Notes under the pieces: model-generated | Seen by the model: only the letters and a program-made list of their open reading frames with translations | What the model was told of the DNA's origin: nothing | Database searches by the model: none | Program-made: the position numbers and the translations under genes | Assembly: GCF_002000245.1 (NCBI RefSeq) | Contig: NZ_MTCM01000002.1 | Location: forward strand, 848,245-912,244 | DNA length: 64,000 bases | Reading direction: 5' to 3' | DNA from: Sphingobacterium sp. CZ-UAM | GTDB lineage: Bacteria; Bacteroidota; Bacteroidia; Sphingobacteriales; Sphingobacteriaceae | Part shown: positions 33,474 to 42,994 of the stretch, piece after piece | How the letters are laid out: each line of letters begins with the position of its first letter | Numbering within the stretch: the stretch's first letter is position 1

Positions 33474-34511
33474 ATGATCAATACAACACCATGGATAAGG
33501 TATAGACAATTGATGGTCACGGTGATATTTTCTTTCCGGACTTCGCTGGGGTATGCTTCTTTGTTGGGGGTATCCTGTTATCTTTTTTTAATTATTTTTC
33601 AGCCTTTTGGCACTTACAATTTCGAAGATTCCAGCAAGTACCTACTATTGGCCGGTTATGGGGCTATTTTCGCTTTTTCTTATCTATTGGCTTCTTTTGT
33701 ATTATCCTGGGGGAGTGAATGGACCATACGAAAGGAATTGGTACGCATGCTATTGGTATATGTATCAGCTTCAATATTGAATTTTCTGTATAATAGTTTG
33801 ATTGTTAGTCAAGTCCCCATGCAATGGATTAACCTCGTATATATGGGGCTTTATACCCTATCTCTCTATGTGCCCATTGGGCTGATCTATTTTTTAGCAA
33901 GTTTACATATAAATCGGGCTAAGCCGACTACGTCGGTATCGAGCTCTGCGCCTCAGAGACCGGCCTCTCTGGTGCCGAAAAGCTTACTTGATGAGCATCT
34001 GTCAAACTCTGTCTCTCTCTCCTCTGTTTCTCCAGATCCTGTTTCTCTAGACGCTGTTTTGCCGATACAGGCGAACTTACCTGAACTGCATATATCGAAC
34101 GCCATCTTTCAGAAGCCTGCTTCTCCAATACGGATAGGTTTAACGGATCAGCATGCTCTTATTTCTGGTACCAATGCTATTGTTTGTGTTGCCAATGGAA
34201 GCCAGCATTTATATTTTGGTCGACAGGATTTTATATTTGCCAAATCCATGGATAATTATTGCATAGTCTATTTGTACGAAGATAATAGGGTAAAAAAAGA
34301 GATCGTCCGTATTACACTAGGGAAGCTAGCCGCGTTGCTGACAGATGCAAATATCCACCGTTGCCATAGATCATATCTGGTTAACTTCGATAGGATATTG
34401 AGCAAAGAGGGCAATGCGCAAGGATTTCTATTGCGTTTCGAGGGTATGGAGGAGAATGCCTTTGTGTCCCGTTCGATGCTTCTTTCGGTAAAGTCCTACT
34501 TAGTGAAATAA
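33474..34511 (+). CDS. Membrane-bound LytTR transcription regulator
   Basis: 345 residues from the ATG at 33474 (a TTG lies 12 bp before). Four transmembrane helices at about 20-145, a Ser/Pro/Val-rich linker (about 150-210) with a short internal repeat, then a C-terminal LytTR DNA-binding domain (about 245-345: FIFAKSMDNYCIVYL, IHRCHRSYLVNFDRI). No receiver is present, so control must come from the membrane part. It is divergent from the acyltransferase operon with about 430 bp between, and a role in its control is possible. Confidence 0.85.
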   Translation: MINTTPWIRYRQLMVTVIFSFRTSLGYASLLGVSCYLFLIIFQPFGTYNFEDSSKYLLLAGYGAIFAFSYLLASFVLSWGSEWTIRKELVRMLLVYVSASILNFLYNSLIVSQVPMQWINLVYMGLYTLSLYVPIGLIYFLASLHINRAKPTTSVSSSAPQRPASLVPKSLLDEHLSNSVSLSSVSPDPVSLDAVLPIQANLPELHISNAIFQKPASPIRIGLTDQHALISGTNAIVCVANGSQHLYFGRQDFIFAKSMDNYCIVYLYEDNRVKKEIVRITLGKLAALLTDANIHRCHRSYLVNFDRILSKEGNAQGFLLRFEGMEENAFVSRSMLLSVKSYLVK

Positions 34512-34622
34512 TCTTGCTTAATTAGTTCTAAGCTGCTGTTTGCCATTCGTCCCTAATCTTTGCTATCCGCCACTTACTTTTGTCAATCCTGAGATTGTCC
34601 TTTAGTTTTGTCCCAAAAAGTT

Positions 34623-35404
34623 ATGAATCGCACAAATTTGAATTTATTTGTTTTGTTTTTGTTTTTCGGGGTTTACTTTGGTTTGGATCAATTATTCTTT
34701 GCTTCTGTCCATTCCAAAATGACCAGCATCTTTCACAACAGAACCTTGGGGCATATATCAACCTATGGACTTAGCTTACTCCCTCTGCTTGTAGGAGCGC
34801 TTTTACTTCGTCCAAAAGATCAAGACAGCCTGATTTCTAAATTTGGTTTGAATGGATCATTAATATCGGGGCTAGCTATCGGTGTGTTGGCAACACTCCC
34901 GATGTTTATCGGGTATGCATTTAAGTTTTCCTTGATCAAAGAACCTGATTTCAATTCTTTGATGATTAATACTGTATCTGCTGGATTTTTTGAAGAGCTT
35001 ATCTTAGGGCTTATTTTTTTGGTCTTGTTTACCGTTATACACGCTTGGGTTTTATACCCGCTATTCTGGCGACGTCTTTCGTATTTGCGTTATTACATTT
35101 ATATCAAAGTCAGGATCCGATGGAATTGGCGCTCATTTTCACGACAACATTTTTAGGATCGGTATTGTTTGGCTGGTTGTATACCGAATGGAAGTTTAAT
35201 ATCTGGGTTCCCATTGCTTTACATATCCTGATGAATCTGGCTTGGATGCTCTTTGATGTCGATGATACTGCCGCCGGAAACTGGTACGCGAATATCTTCC
35301 GCTTTTTGACGATCGCGATCGTTATCACATGGACAGTAATTAAGGCAAAAAGAATGCACAACGGTCTTCAGGTGAATCGTAAGACGCTTTGGCGAAAAAG
35401 CTAA
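34623..35404 (+). pseudogene. CPBP-family intramembrane protease, frameshifted in a T-run
   Basis: Two overlapping frames encode halves of one CPBP (Rce1/Abi) protease. The first from 34623 holds helices 1-4 and the catalytic GFFEELIL. The second holds FIPAILATSFVFALLHLYQS and NIWVPIALHILMN with the other two active-site motifs. The break is a run of seven T's at 35014-35020. One more T would restore LIFFGLVYRYTRLGFIPAIL and give 260 residues, normal for the family. It may be a true mutation, a phase-variable tract or a base-calling error. These enzymes cleave prenylated or small membrane peptides, and some protect against bacteriocins. Confidence 0.8.
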
Positions 35405-35558
35405 AATTATTGTGAATGAAAAAGACAATAATTGCGGTGGCCGTTACTCAAAATAGCGATGAACCAAACCTGTTGGCTTTTTCATATTTATACCGGGAGG
35501 TAAGAACCCCTGAATACCAGTATTTTTTTTCGGCAGGGGAATCGCTATCTTCACCCTT

Positions 35559-36686
35559 ATGAAAAGACTGTTATTTTTACCCCTGTGTATGCTAGTCGGC
35601 GGGACTATTTCCATCGGAATGTTAGGCTGTGGTGATAGATCGGAAAAGACGGCCAAAAAGGGAGATTCTATTCAAATGGATTCTTTTGCAGTCAAGGATA
35701 CTGCTGTAACGGAGAAATTTCCTCCATTGCCGATCAACTATGATCAGACAAAGGTCTTGAAAAACCTCTATGTGGTCGACCGTGCTGGTGTGGTGTTACG
35801 TCAGGGCGCTGATGAAAGTGCTCCGGCACTTGGAAAGTATCCTTATGGTACCAAACTGGATGTAATCGGTGAGGAGGGCGGGTGGATTGCTGTGATGGAT
35901 CGTATTCAACGGGATTATAAAGGGGCTAACGGCGAAGCCATTGATGTAACACAATGGGAAAAAGTATATGTGGAAAAATCTAAACTGGGCAAACAGGATA
36001 AAATTACAATCTCACCTAAGGATCTAAATATCATTGTCTCGCAGACGGTGAACGGAAAGGAAAGCTATTACGAAAAAGGGCATCCATTGGAAAAGTATCT
36101 TTTTGTGGAATTGATCGATGAGCAGGCTTTTCTAGCCGCCCGAAGTACGGCAAAAAATTATCTGATTAAGGATACATTGTCTTATAGCAAAAACGGGGAC
36201 GTTTTGGAGTTACCACTGACAAACGGGAAGACATTGACGTTTACAGATAAAGATATAGACAATGAATCGGAAGCTCGCTATTCTTACATGGGGCATTACG
36301 ATTTCCTGAATGCCTTTGTCGTTGCGGGAAACTATTGGGAAAGTGCTGATGTACGGCTTTTTGACCGAAAGGACGGGCATCTTATTGTGGAATGTGGCGA
36401 TTATCCTTTCTTTTCCGTGGACAAAAAATATCTGATGACTTTGCATGCTGATCCCTATGAATCGACGGGTGACCTGCAACTCTTCCACGTGAAACAAGGG
36501 AAAGTGAGCCCACTGATTTCAGTAAGTTTTAAAGAATGGATGCCAAGTTGGAAAGAGGAATTATTATTTTGGGGAAAAGATGGACATATCTATGCGGCGG
36601 CCAATCATGTAAATGGTTACTGGGGTGAAGACGGTTCTTTAAGCGAACGCTCTCAATTTATCAGAATAAAGTTGCTAGAACCTTAA
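35559..36686 (+). CDS. SH3-like domain lipoprotein
   Basis: 375 residues with a type II signal peptide and lipobox GMLGC (Cys24). The mature part has an acidic, Asp/Lys-rich tether, then a bacterial SH3-like domain (about 68-140: RAGVVLRQGADESAPALGKY, GTKLDVIGEEGGWIAV). A larger C-terminal domain of about 215 residues, beta-rich with Gly and aromatic turns, is unassigned. It is probably anchored to the inner face of the outer membrane or to the surface and binds cell wall or protein partners. Standing alone between the CPBP gene and a pair of small exported proteins. Confidence 0.75.
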   Translation: MKRLLFLPLCMLVGGTISIGMLGCGDRSEKTAKKGDSIQMDSFAVKDTAVTEKFPPLPINYDQTKVLKNLYVVDRAGVVLRQGADESAPALGKYPYGTKLDVIGEEGGWIAVMDRIQRDYKGANGEAIDVTQWEKVYVEKSKLGKQDKITISPKDLNIIVSQTVNGKESYYEKGHPLEKYLFVELIDEQAFLAARSTAKNYLIKDTLSYSKNGDVLELPLTNGKTLTFTDKDIDNESEARYSYMGHYDFLNAFVVAGNYWESADVRLFDRKDGHLIVECGDYPFFSVDKKYLMTLHADPYESTGDLQLFHVKQGKVSPLISVSFKEWMPSWKEELLFWGKDGHIYAAANHVNGYWGEDGSLSERSQFIRIKLLEP

Positions 36687-36831
36687 AATAGTATTTCTAA
36701 ATAGGAATCTTATCGCAACAAATTTATAGGTATCGAACCCGTATAGGTACTATTTTCGGTTTTAAGTAAAACTATTCTGGAGTGCGCCTGTTGTATTCCA
36801 TAAAATAGATTATAGTTTGTAATTTAGCTGG

Positions 36832-37308
36832 ATGAAATTAAAAACCCTACTGTTATTTGTCGCACTATGTTGTTCATCCTTCTTCTTGAAGGCTCAAGAT
36901 AAATCTTGGAAGGAGCATAACAGATGGATATGGGGCCCTTCTGTGGGATATCAGTACCAAAGCGGCAATTTTCTAAAAGTTTCCGGTTGGGGGCTGTTTG
37001 CACCCAACGACTTTCAGTACATGAAAATAGACGCTGGTGCAAATTTCAGTTGGATGGATAACAAAACAACTGTCATTCCGGAAGTGGGCTTCACCTATTA
37101 TTTGAATGACTTTGTCCTGTTCCCATTTGTTAAGGCTGAGCTTACTCCTTATACGATTACGCCTAAAGTTGGCGCAAGTTTATTTTCCATTGTCGATCTG
37201 GGTATAGGTTATGGCTTTGATTACAATACGAAGAAAAATTTCAAGCCAATAGATGGTCTTACCGTATCTGTAGGAGTGAATATACCATTGAATTTTCATC
37301 TCTATTAA
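36832..37308 (+). CDS. Small exported beta-barrel-like protein 1
   Basis: 158 residues with a signal peptide cleaved near FFLKAQ. The mature ~137 residues alternate amphipathic strands with aromatic girdles (IWGPSVGYQYQSGNFLKVSGWGL, TVIPEVGFTYYLNDFVLFPFVKAELTPY, PKVGASLFSIVDLGIGYGF), as expected for a small outer-membrane barrel or half barrel. It is a clear paralogue of the next gene, 10 bp downstream. Function unknown. Confidence 0.7.
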   Translation: MKLKTLLLFVALCCSSFFLKAQDKSWKEHNRWIWGPSVGYQYQSGNFLKVSGWGLFAPNDFQYMKIDAGANFSWMDNKTTVIPEVGFTYYLNDFVLFPFVKAELTPYTITPKVGASLFSIVDLGIGYGFDYNTKKNFKPIDGLTVSVGVNIPLNFHLY

Positions 37309-37318
37309 ATGATGAGTC

Positions 37319-37783
37319 ATGCAAAATAAAAATATACTTTGGTTAGGTTGTATGGTTATTTTGCTTGCTTTTGGAAAAAAGGCAGCAGCACAGGACCATT
37401 TGATCGGTCCGACCCTGAGTTATCAGTTCCAAAAAGGGAGTATCATCAAAACCGGAGCTTATTTTGCATTTCCATTTGTAGGTGATAACATCTTGCGGGC
37501 AGATGCAACAGCCAACTTCACCTGGACTCAAAAGAAATTTGCGGTTATCCCGGAAGCGGCTTTAACCTATTATCCCCAAACCTATGTGCTGACTCCATTT
37601 GTACGTGCGGAAGTGACGCCTTATACTTTTACCCCGAAAATCGGTGCCAGCCTGGCAACACTTTTAGATCTCGATTTTGGATATGGCTTTTCCATCAATG
37701 ACAAAAAAGATTATCGGCCGATGAAAGGATTTGCCGTGTCCCTTAGATTCAGTATTCCACTGAATTATAGGCTCAATATGTAA
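37319..37783 (+). CDS. Small exported beta-barrel-like protein 2 (paralogue)
   Basis: 154 residues, signal peptide to about KKAAAQ. Aligns with the preceding protein over its length: IGPTLSYQFQKGSIIKTGAYFAF, FAVIPEAALTYYPQTYVLTPFVRAEVTPYTFTPKIGASL, FGYGFSINDKKDYRPMKGFAVSLRFSIPLNYRL. The two genes arose by tandem duplication and probably form one operon. They could form a hetero-oligomer. Confidence 0.7.
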   Translation: MQNKNILWLGCMVILLAFGKKAAAQDHLIGPTLSYQFQKGSIIKTGAYFAFPFVGDNILRADATANFTWTQKKFAVIPEAALTYYPQTYVLTPFVRAEVTPYTFTPKIGASLATLLDLDFGYGFSINDKKDYRPMKGFAVSLRFSIPLNYRLNM

Positions 37784-37902
37784 CCCCTCCCACTATATTC
37801 TTCTTTTCCTTGCCGTTAAGTGCTCGTTCGATGACTTGAGCCTGGATCATTGGATGTGATTTAACAGCTTCACGAATAGTAAATCGGGTGTTCAATCCTA
37901 GG

Positions 37903-38652
37903 TTATTTATCAAGCCAATTTCTGAAAGCAGCGACTTTCTCCCTCGAAACGATCAGCTCGTCAGATTCATAATGCTTGAGGTATATTTTTAATCTCGCAT
38001 TGGAATGTACTGCAATGTTTTTGATGGCATCAAATTGCACGATAGCACTTCGGTTGATCCGAAAGAATTCTTTGGGTGATAATTGTGGGGTTAAGGCATC
38101 CAGTGTTTGGTCAAACAGATAATTCCCATTTTCATTGGTATATAAATAGGTGCCTTTGTTTTCGCTGTAAATGCACTCGATCTGTCGGGTGGTCACAACC
38201 TTGAGGCTCTGGCCGATCCTGATGGTAAAACGCTCCTTAAATGTTTGAGTGGTATTTTTAAATAATGCCTTAAAAGTTGCTAGATCAAATGGAGAGACTG
38301 GACGCCTAAACTGCAGAAACTTTTCAATCGCGTTTTCCAGTTCTTCATCTTCAATTGGCTTTAACAGGTAGTCGATGCTGTTTTGTTTAAATGCCCGTAA
38401 CATATATTCATCATACGCTGTCGTGAAAATAATGGCCGAACTAGGTTTTATCTGCTCGAGGATCTCAAACGATATGCCATCAGCAAGTTGAATGTCCATA
38501 AAAAGTAGATCAGGCTCGTCGTTTGATCTAAACCATTCAATCGATTCTTCTACGGTCTGTAGTGTGGCTGACACCGTATAACCGAGCCGCTCCAATTTTC
38601 TTCGGAGCAGTCTCGCAGAAGGAAGTTCGTCTTCTATAATTAATATTTTCAT
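37903..38652 (-). CDS. LytTR response regulator (LytR/AlgR type)
   Basis: 249 residues. Receiver at 1-115 (IIEDELPSARLL, LLFMDIQLADG, IIFTTAYDEYML, YLLKPIEDEEL) and LytTR DNA-binding domain at about 145-249 (CIYSENKGTYLYTNENGNYL, FFRINRSAIVQFDAI). Pairs with the LytS-like sensor encoded 192 bp upstream on the same strand. Confidence 0.9.
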   Translation of the reverse strand: MKILIIEDELPSARLLRRKLERLGYTVSATLQTVEESIEWFRSNDEPDLLFMDIQLADGISFEILEQIKPSSAIIFTTAYDEYMLRAFKQNSIDYLLKPIEDEELENAIEKFLQFRRPVSPFDLATFKALFKNTTQTFKERFTIRIGQSLKVVTTRQIECIYSENKGTYLYTNENGNYLFDQTLDALTPQLSPKEFFRINRSAIVQFDAIKNIAVHSNARLKIYLKHYESDELIVSREKVAAFRNWLDK

Positions 38653-38844
38653 TGCATATTTTCGTTCTCATTGATCGTCTGATCCCTGAGTGGTTTATTT
38701 ATTTCGCATTCAGGTCATACCTGCCCGCTTATGACATTTAATTGCTACTGGTATTTTCTTTGTTTTATTTAATGGCCTCTTGGACCGGATTGATCCTTGT
38801 CGTCAAATGTTACTGCATTGACTTATGTTTGAATTCGCTGGTTT

Positions 38845-39912
38845 TCATGCTACTGTTTCGGCAATAATCGGCAGCCCGACAGAGAAGAAATCCGCGCTTT
38901 CCTCAATGTAAACTGGTTGATCGGACAGTAATGCATAACGCTCCTGAATATTTTTCAAACCGATTCCGGAATTGCCGTTGAGCACTTTCTTTTTCTGTAA
39001 ATTGTTCTCAACATATAAATAGTCCTTTTTACGATAAATCTTTAGCATCAGTGGACTCTTTAACGAAATAACATTGTGCTTGACTACATTTTCGATGAGC
39101 AATTGAAGCGAAAGCGGTAAAATAAAACCATTGATCTCGTTTTCATGAATATGTAGATCAATCTGGATACCTGCTTCAAACCGTAGACTCAAAAGATTCA
39201 AATAAGCTTTTGAAAACGTAATCTCTTCCTGTAAAGAAACAAGACTCTTGTCTTTGTGATCCAGTACATAGCGGTATATCTTGGATAGGTCTGTGGTAAA
39301 AAGGCTAGCCTTTTTGGGATCTTCTTCAATCAGTCCATTCAGCACATTTAAGCTGTTGAACAGAAAGTGTGGATCCAATTGGTTTTTTAAAGATTCGAAC
39401 TGCGCCGTGATCTGTTGTTTTTCCCGTTCAGATTCTTTAATCTGATAGTCTTTGAACCTTTTATAAAAATAGAATCCAAAAAACAGCATTGAAATAAACC
39501 AGGAAATAATCGCAAGTTGAAAGTAGTAAGCAACACGCTGCTGATTAATGAAATGATTGAAGCGCTGGAGAAAGTCTTTGGAACCAGTCGGGATAAAAAG
39601 ACCCGAAAGAAAAGCATTCACTAAAAAAACGACAAATATGGTCAAGATAAAGCTGATGCTATAAAAAACAACCATTTTTTTTCCAAAGTCTTTACTGTTT
39701 GGGTACTTATCCGCCACCCATTTTGATAGATAGCCATGACTCAGAAAGAGAAAAAAACCATACAATATACCTCTGACCATATTAGGGTGCAAGATGATCG
39801 ATAACAAAGGGACATCTTTATGATCGAGTTTGGCTACAACTACAAAATAGATGGAGACAACCACACTTGCTAATATGGCCTGAATAATGGCTTTAAATGG
39901 GAATCTTTTCAC
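38845..39912 (-). CDS. LytS-type sensor histidine kinase
   Basis: 355 residues. Four transmembrane helices at about 8-160, then the His_kinase domain with SLKNQLDPHFLFNSLNVLNGL (phospho-His in DPHFLFN) and a HATPase_c-like end (LLIENVVKHN, NGNSGIGLKNIQERY). No extracellular domain of any size, so it likely senses membrane state or a small permeant signal. Partner of the LytTR regulator downstream. Seven bp separate it from the TPR protein upstream. Confidence 0.88.
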   Translation of the reverse strand: MKRFPFKAIIQAILASVVVSIYFVVVAKLDHKDVPLLSIILHPNMVRGILYGFFLFLSHGYLSKWVADKYPNSKDFGKKMVVFYSISFILTIFVVFLVNAFLSGLFIPTGSKDFLQRFNHFINQQRVAYYFQLAIISWFISMLFFGFYFYKRFKDYQIKESEREKQQITAQFESLKNQLDPHFLFNSLNVLNGLIEEDPKKASLFTTDLSKIYRYVLDHKDKSLVSLQEEITFSKAYLNLLSLRFEAGIQIDLHIHENEINGFILPLSLQLLIENVVKHNVISLKSPLMLKIYRKKDYLYVENNLQKKKVLNGNSGIGLKNIQERYALLSDQPVYIEESADFFSVGLPIIAETVA

Positions 39913-39919
39913 AGCAATA

Positions 39920-40534
39920 TTATTTGCACTCTTTCAGTATTTGTTCTGCCCGGTCTTTACCCCAAGAAGGGGAAAATGGAGCAGTCACTTTTTCTTCATT
40001 GAATAAAGATAGGGCTTTCTTGACATCCTCGCATTCTTTACTGCTGTCCTGATTGAAATATTTTTTGGCGTTCATCCGGAATTCAGCTAGCCCTAACATC
40101 GCCCGTGGATTATTTGGCGTGATTGCCAATGCTTTTTTATACAAACCAATGATGGTCGGTGATAGCTCCTTGGCTTTTGTCATGGGATCGGTTACCATTA
40201 ATGCGGTTTTATTCATTGCCCGCAACACAAGCCATTCCGAGTTGTTGTCCTGCGTACTGTTATTCAGGATGTCTTCGGCAGATTGTATGTATTTTGCTTG
40301 CGTTTCTTTGTTCTTTTCCCTAAAGGCGGCTGTCGTTAGGATCATTGCCTGATAATAGATCGGAATCCAATTGTCTTTTTCGGCTTGGCTGATTCGTTCC
40401 AGGAGTGCAGACGCTTTCTGTATCTCTCCAGACTGCCATAGGCCCATGGCTTGCCTCATACTTTTTTCATAGTTGCTTTGTGCAAATGCGGTGCTGCTTA
40501 TGAAGCAGATAATGGCGATAATAATTGATTTCAT
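39920..40534 (-). CDS. Exported TPR-like protein
   Basis: 204 residues from the ATG at 40534, which gives a clean signal peptide (MKSIIIAIICFISSTAFAQ). The rest is helical with TPR-type pairs (MRQAMGLWQSGEIQKASALLERISQAEKDNWIPIYYQAMIL; LYKKALAITPNNPRAMLGLAEFRM). Probably periplasmic. Encoded just before the LytS-like kinase, so it may modulate that sensor or be part of the TonB receptor module upstream. Confidence 0.75.
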   Translation of the reverse strand: MKSIIIAIICFISSTAFAQSNYEKSMRQAMGLWQSGEIQKASALLERISQAEKDNWIPIYYQAMILTTAAFREKNKETQAKYIQSAEDILNNSTQDNNSEWLVLRAMNKTALMVTDPMTKAKELSPTIIGLYKKALAITPNNPRAMLGLAEFRMNAKKYFNQDSSKECEDVKKALSLFNEEKVTAPFSPSWGKDRAEQILKECK

Positions 40535-40677
40535 GATTTTTCGTTTAGTAGTTAACATTTTGATTCTTCGATAGCGGGTTCATATTTTGTTGAACTCCAG
40601 TGAAGTTGCCAATAGTTGCCGGCAATCGGGAATAATTTTGGATGAACCGACATATTTTGATGATGAGTTGTTGATTG

Positions 40678-42825
40678 TTATAGATTATCCAGTTGATTGT
40701 TTTTTTCATTTTTACTTATTGTCCAGAAATAGCCCAAAAAGACAAAGCGTTTAGCTGTAGGCACAATAGGTCTCCGGTCATAAATGTCCTGAGTATTCGG
40801 TCGGTCTGCATATTGATATCCATAGATTGGTGAAGCTCCGAGCACATTACTGACAGAGAAATGGATAATTTTTTGCTGACTGTAGAGGAATGACCAACTC
40901 ATAGATAGATTATTATATCCTTTGGTGTGACCATTCATAAAAGTGGTTTGGTTAGGATCGTTGTAATTTCTTCCTGAAACAATCGAATTTGTCAAACTGA
41001 GCTGTGAACGGAGGCTTGTAAACCAGTATTTTCCAACAATAAAAAGGCTATGCTTATAAACATAAGAGGGAGTAACTGTATGGGGATAGTTCGCTTCATC
41101 TCTTTTGCTATCCGTGTAGGAGTATGAAATCCAGTATTGTAGATTCTTTACGCTACCGGTGTTTTTGTAAAATACATCAAAGCCTTTGACTTTGCCGTTG
41201 CCATTGTTGTCATATTGACTGTCGTACCCTGCTGTTTGGCTGTTATATTTTATCAGGTTGTCGTATGTCTTATGGTAGGCTTCCAGACGCAACAGGTGTC
41301 CACTTTTCTCGTAAAAGTAATTTGCGATATAATGTTTGGCGGCTAGCCAACCCAGCTGAGGATCATATTTTAAAAGTGAACTGGGGGCTTGTTGATGAAA
41401 CGTTCCATAGGCCAGCGAGAGCTGAGTGTACTTGTTCAAAGCGTAGCCCAAGGATGCCCTTGGCTCTATTGTTTTTTTGCTTTGTAAATTGGAGGTAGTT
41501 CCCCGTAGTCCGATCTTTCCAATAAGGTTAGGTAATAGGCCAAAAGTGGTTTCGGTAAACAGTGCAGTCATTTTGCTATGGTATCCATAGCTGTAGGCGA
41601 GTTCTTGGCGATGGTATTCTTCTTTGTAATTGTTGTCAAAATATTCTATTCCCCAAATGCTTTTTATACTGTTTTTCCAGGTTTTCCTTATGGTTCCTTT
41701 TAAATGGAGGCTCTTTTCGTCGTTGGGCAGGTAAATATCACTGTAATGGAGCTTGTCTCTCAGATAGCCTATTCCAACACCTGAATGGAATGCCCAGCGA
41801 TTTCCTAGGTCTTGACTATAGGTGATGTTGGCGTAGTTATTGTTTGACTTCTTTTTCAATGGGATAGGCTCTTCGTAATTGATGTCGGATTGATAAAGCC
41901 CCATATTCTCAAAATTGTACGCCCCATAAATATTTAGAAAACCTTTTTTAAACTGATGGCGATAGATCAGTTCTCCGGAAGCGTTTTCATAGGGCTTGGT
42001 CCATCTGATATCAGGGGTAATGATTTTTGAATAGGGCTTTAAGTTTGTATAGCTGCTGTTGAATGTCAGTGAATTTTTACCCCATTGTAATGTATGCCCA
42101 AGACCAAGGCCTACAGATGATAAGGAAACTTCTGTCTCGGGTTGTTCAATGGTGTTTTCTGTACTAAGGGCCAAAATGCTGGATAAGGCATTGCCAAATT
42201 CCGCGGAATAACCTCCGGTAGAAAAATTGACGCCCTTAAAGAGCATTGGCGAAAACCGACCCCTGACAGGAACTTCATTTGGGGTTGCGGTATAGGGTTG
42301 CGCTACCCGTATTCCATTAATGTAAGTCTGTGTTTCGGAGGCATCTCCGCCGTGAACCATGAGACGGCCGTTTTCTCCCGCAACTTGTGCGCCCGGTAAT
42401 GTTGACAAAGCACTAATGATGTTGCCCATGCTTCCTGCTGTCGTGACGATGTCCAAGGGGCTCATCACCGTGTTTTTGCCTGAGCTGTTGGCTTGAAGGG
42501 CCCCTGCCTGAATACTGACCTCTTGCAATCGATTCTCACTACCCTGCAATTGAATGATCAAAAGTTCCTTATATGGTAATTCAATAGGTTTGCTATACAG
42601 TGGACGACCTACAACGGACGCTTTGATTGTCTTGGCACCCCGCTCATTGGTTTCAAAAGTAAAATTTCCGAGCGAGTCTGTTGTACTCCCATCGTAGGTA
42701 CCTTCTATATAAACATTAGCTAAATAGATAGGTTTACCATTTTTCGCTACTACCCTGCCTTTGAGAATAGACTGTGCGAAAATAGTGGAAGTACTTAAAA
42801 ATAGTAAGGTTAATAGAAGCTTCAT
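40678..42825 (-). CDS. TonB-dependent outer-membrane receptor
   Basis: 715 residues from the ATG at 42825, giving signal peptide MKLLLTLLFLSTSTIFAQ. CarboxypepD_reg-like domain at about 20-100 (LKGRVVAKNGKPIYLANVYI), then plug domain (about 110-215: SPLDIVTTAGSMGNIISALSTLPGAQVAGENGRLMVHGG) and a barrel ending in FVFLGYFWTIS... with a short tail. It is somewhat short for the family and lacks a SusD partner, so it is more likely a metal, siderophore or peptide receptor than a polysaccharide-use SusC. It is upstream of the TPR/LytS/LytTR genes on the same strand, separated by about 150 bp. Confidence 0.88.
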   Translation of the reverse strand: MKLLLTLLFLSTSTIFAQSILKGRVVAKNGKPIYLANVYIEGTYDGSTTDSLGNFTFETNERGAKTIKASVVGRPLYSKPIELPYKELLIIQLQGSENRLQEVSIQAGALQANSSGKNTVMSPLDIVTTAGSMGNIISALSTLPGAQVAGENGRLMVHGGDASETQTYINGIRVAQPYTATPNEVPVRGRFSPMLFKGVNFSTGGYSAEFGNALSSILALSTENTIEQPETEVSLSSVGLGLGHTLQWGKNSLTFNSSYTNLKPYSKIITPDIRWTKPYENASGELIYRHQFKKGFLNIYGAYNFENMGLYQSDINYEEPIPLKKKSNNNYANITYSQDLGNRWAFHSGVGIGYLRDKLHYSDIYLPNDEKSLHLKGTIRKTWKNSIKSIWGIEYFDNNYKEEYHRQELAYSYGYHSKMTALFTETTFGLLPNLIGKIGLRGTTSNLQSKKTIEPRASLGYALNKYTQLSLAYGTFHQQAPSSLLKYDPQLGWLAAKHYIANYFYEKSGHLLRLEAYHKTYDNLIKYNSQTAGYDSQYDNNGNGKVKGFDVFYKNTGSVKNLQYWISYSYTDSKRDEANYPHTVTPSYVYKHSLFIVGKYWFTSLRSQLSLTNSIVSGRNYNDPNQTTFMNGHTKGYNNLSMSWSFLYSQQKIIHFSVSNVLGASPIYGYQYADRPNTQDIYDRRPIVPTAKRFVFLGYFWTISKNEKNNQLDNL

Positions 42826-42994
42826 TTTGTTGATTTTTACCCAAAAATGGAATGCAGCAACTGCTTCCCCGAAAAAGAGTGGATGAAATGTCAAAATATC
42901 ATGATGAAATGTGGTATTCCGATTTTATGCTTTAAATTAATGTCTAAAATGAAGCCGGTCATCTTAATGGACGGTTAAATTAAGTCACGGAAAG

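Noticed and set aside
33117..33509. 130-codon leftward ORF upstream of the LytTR regulator
   Set aside because: Composition is not protein-like and it overlaps the LytTR start region.
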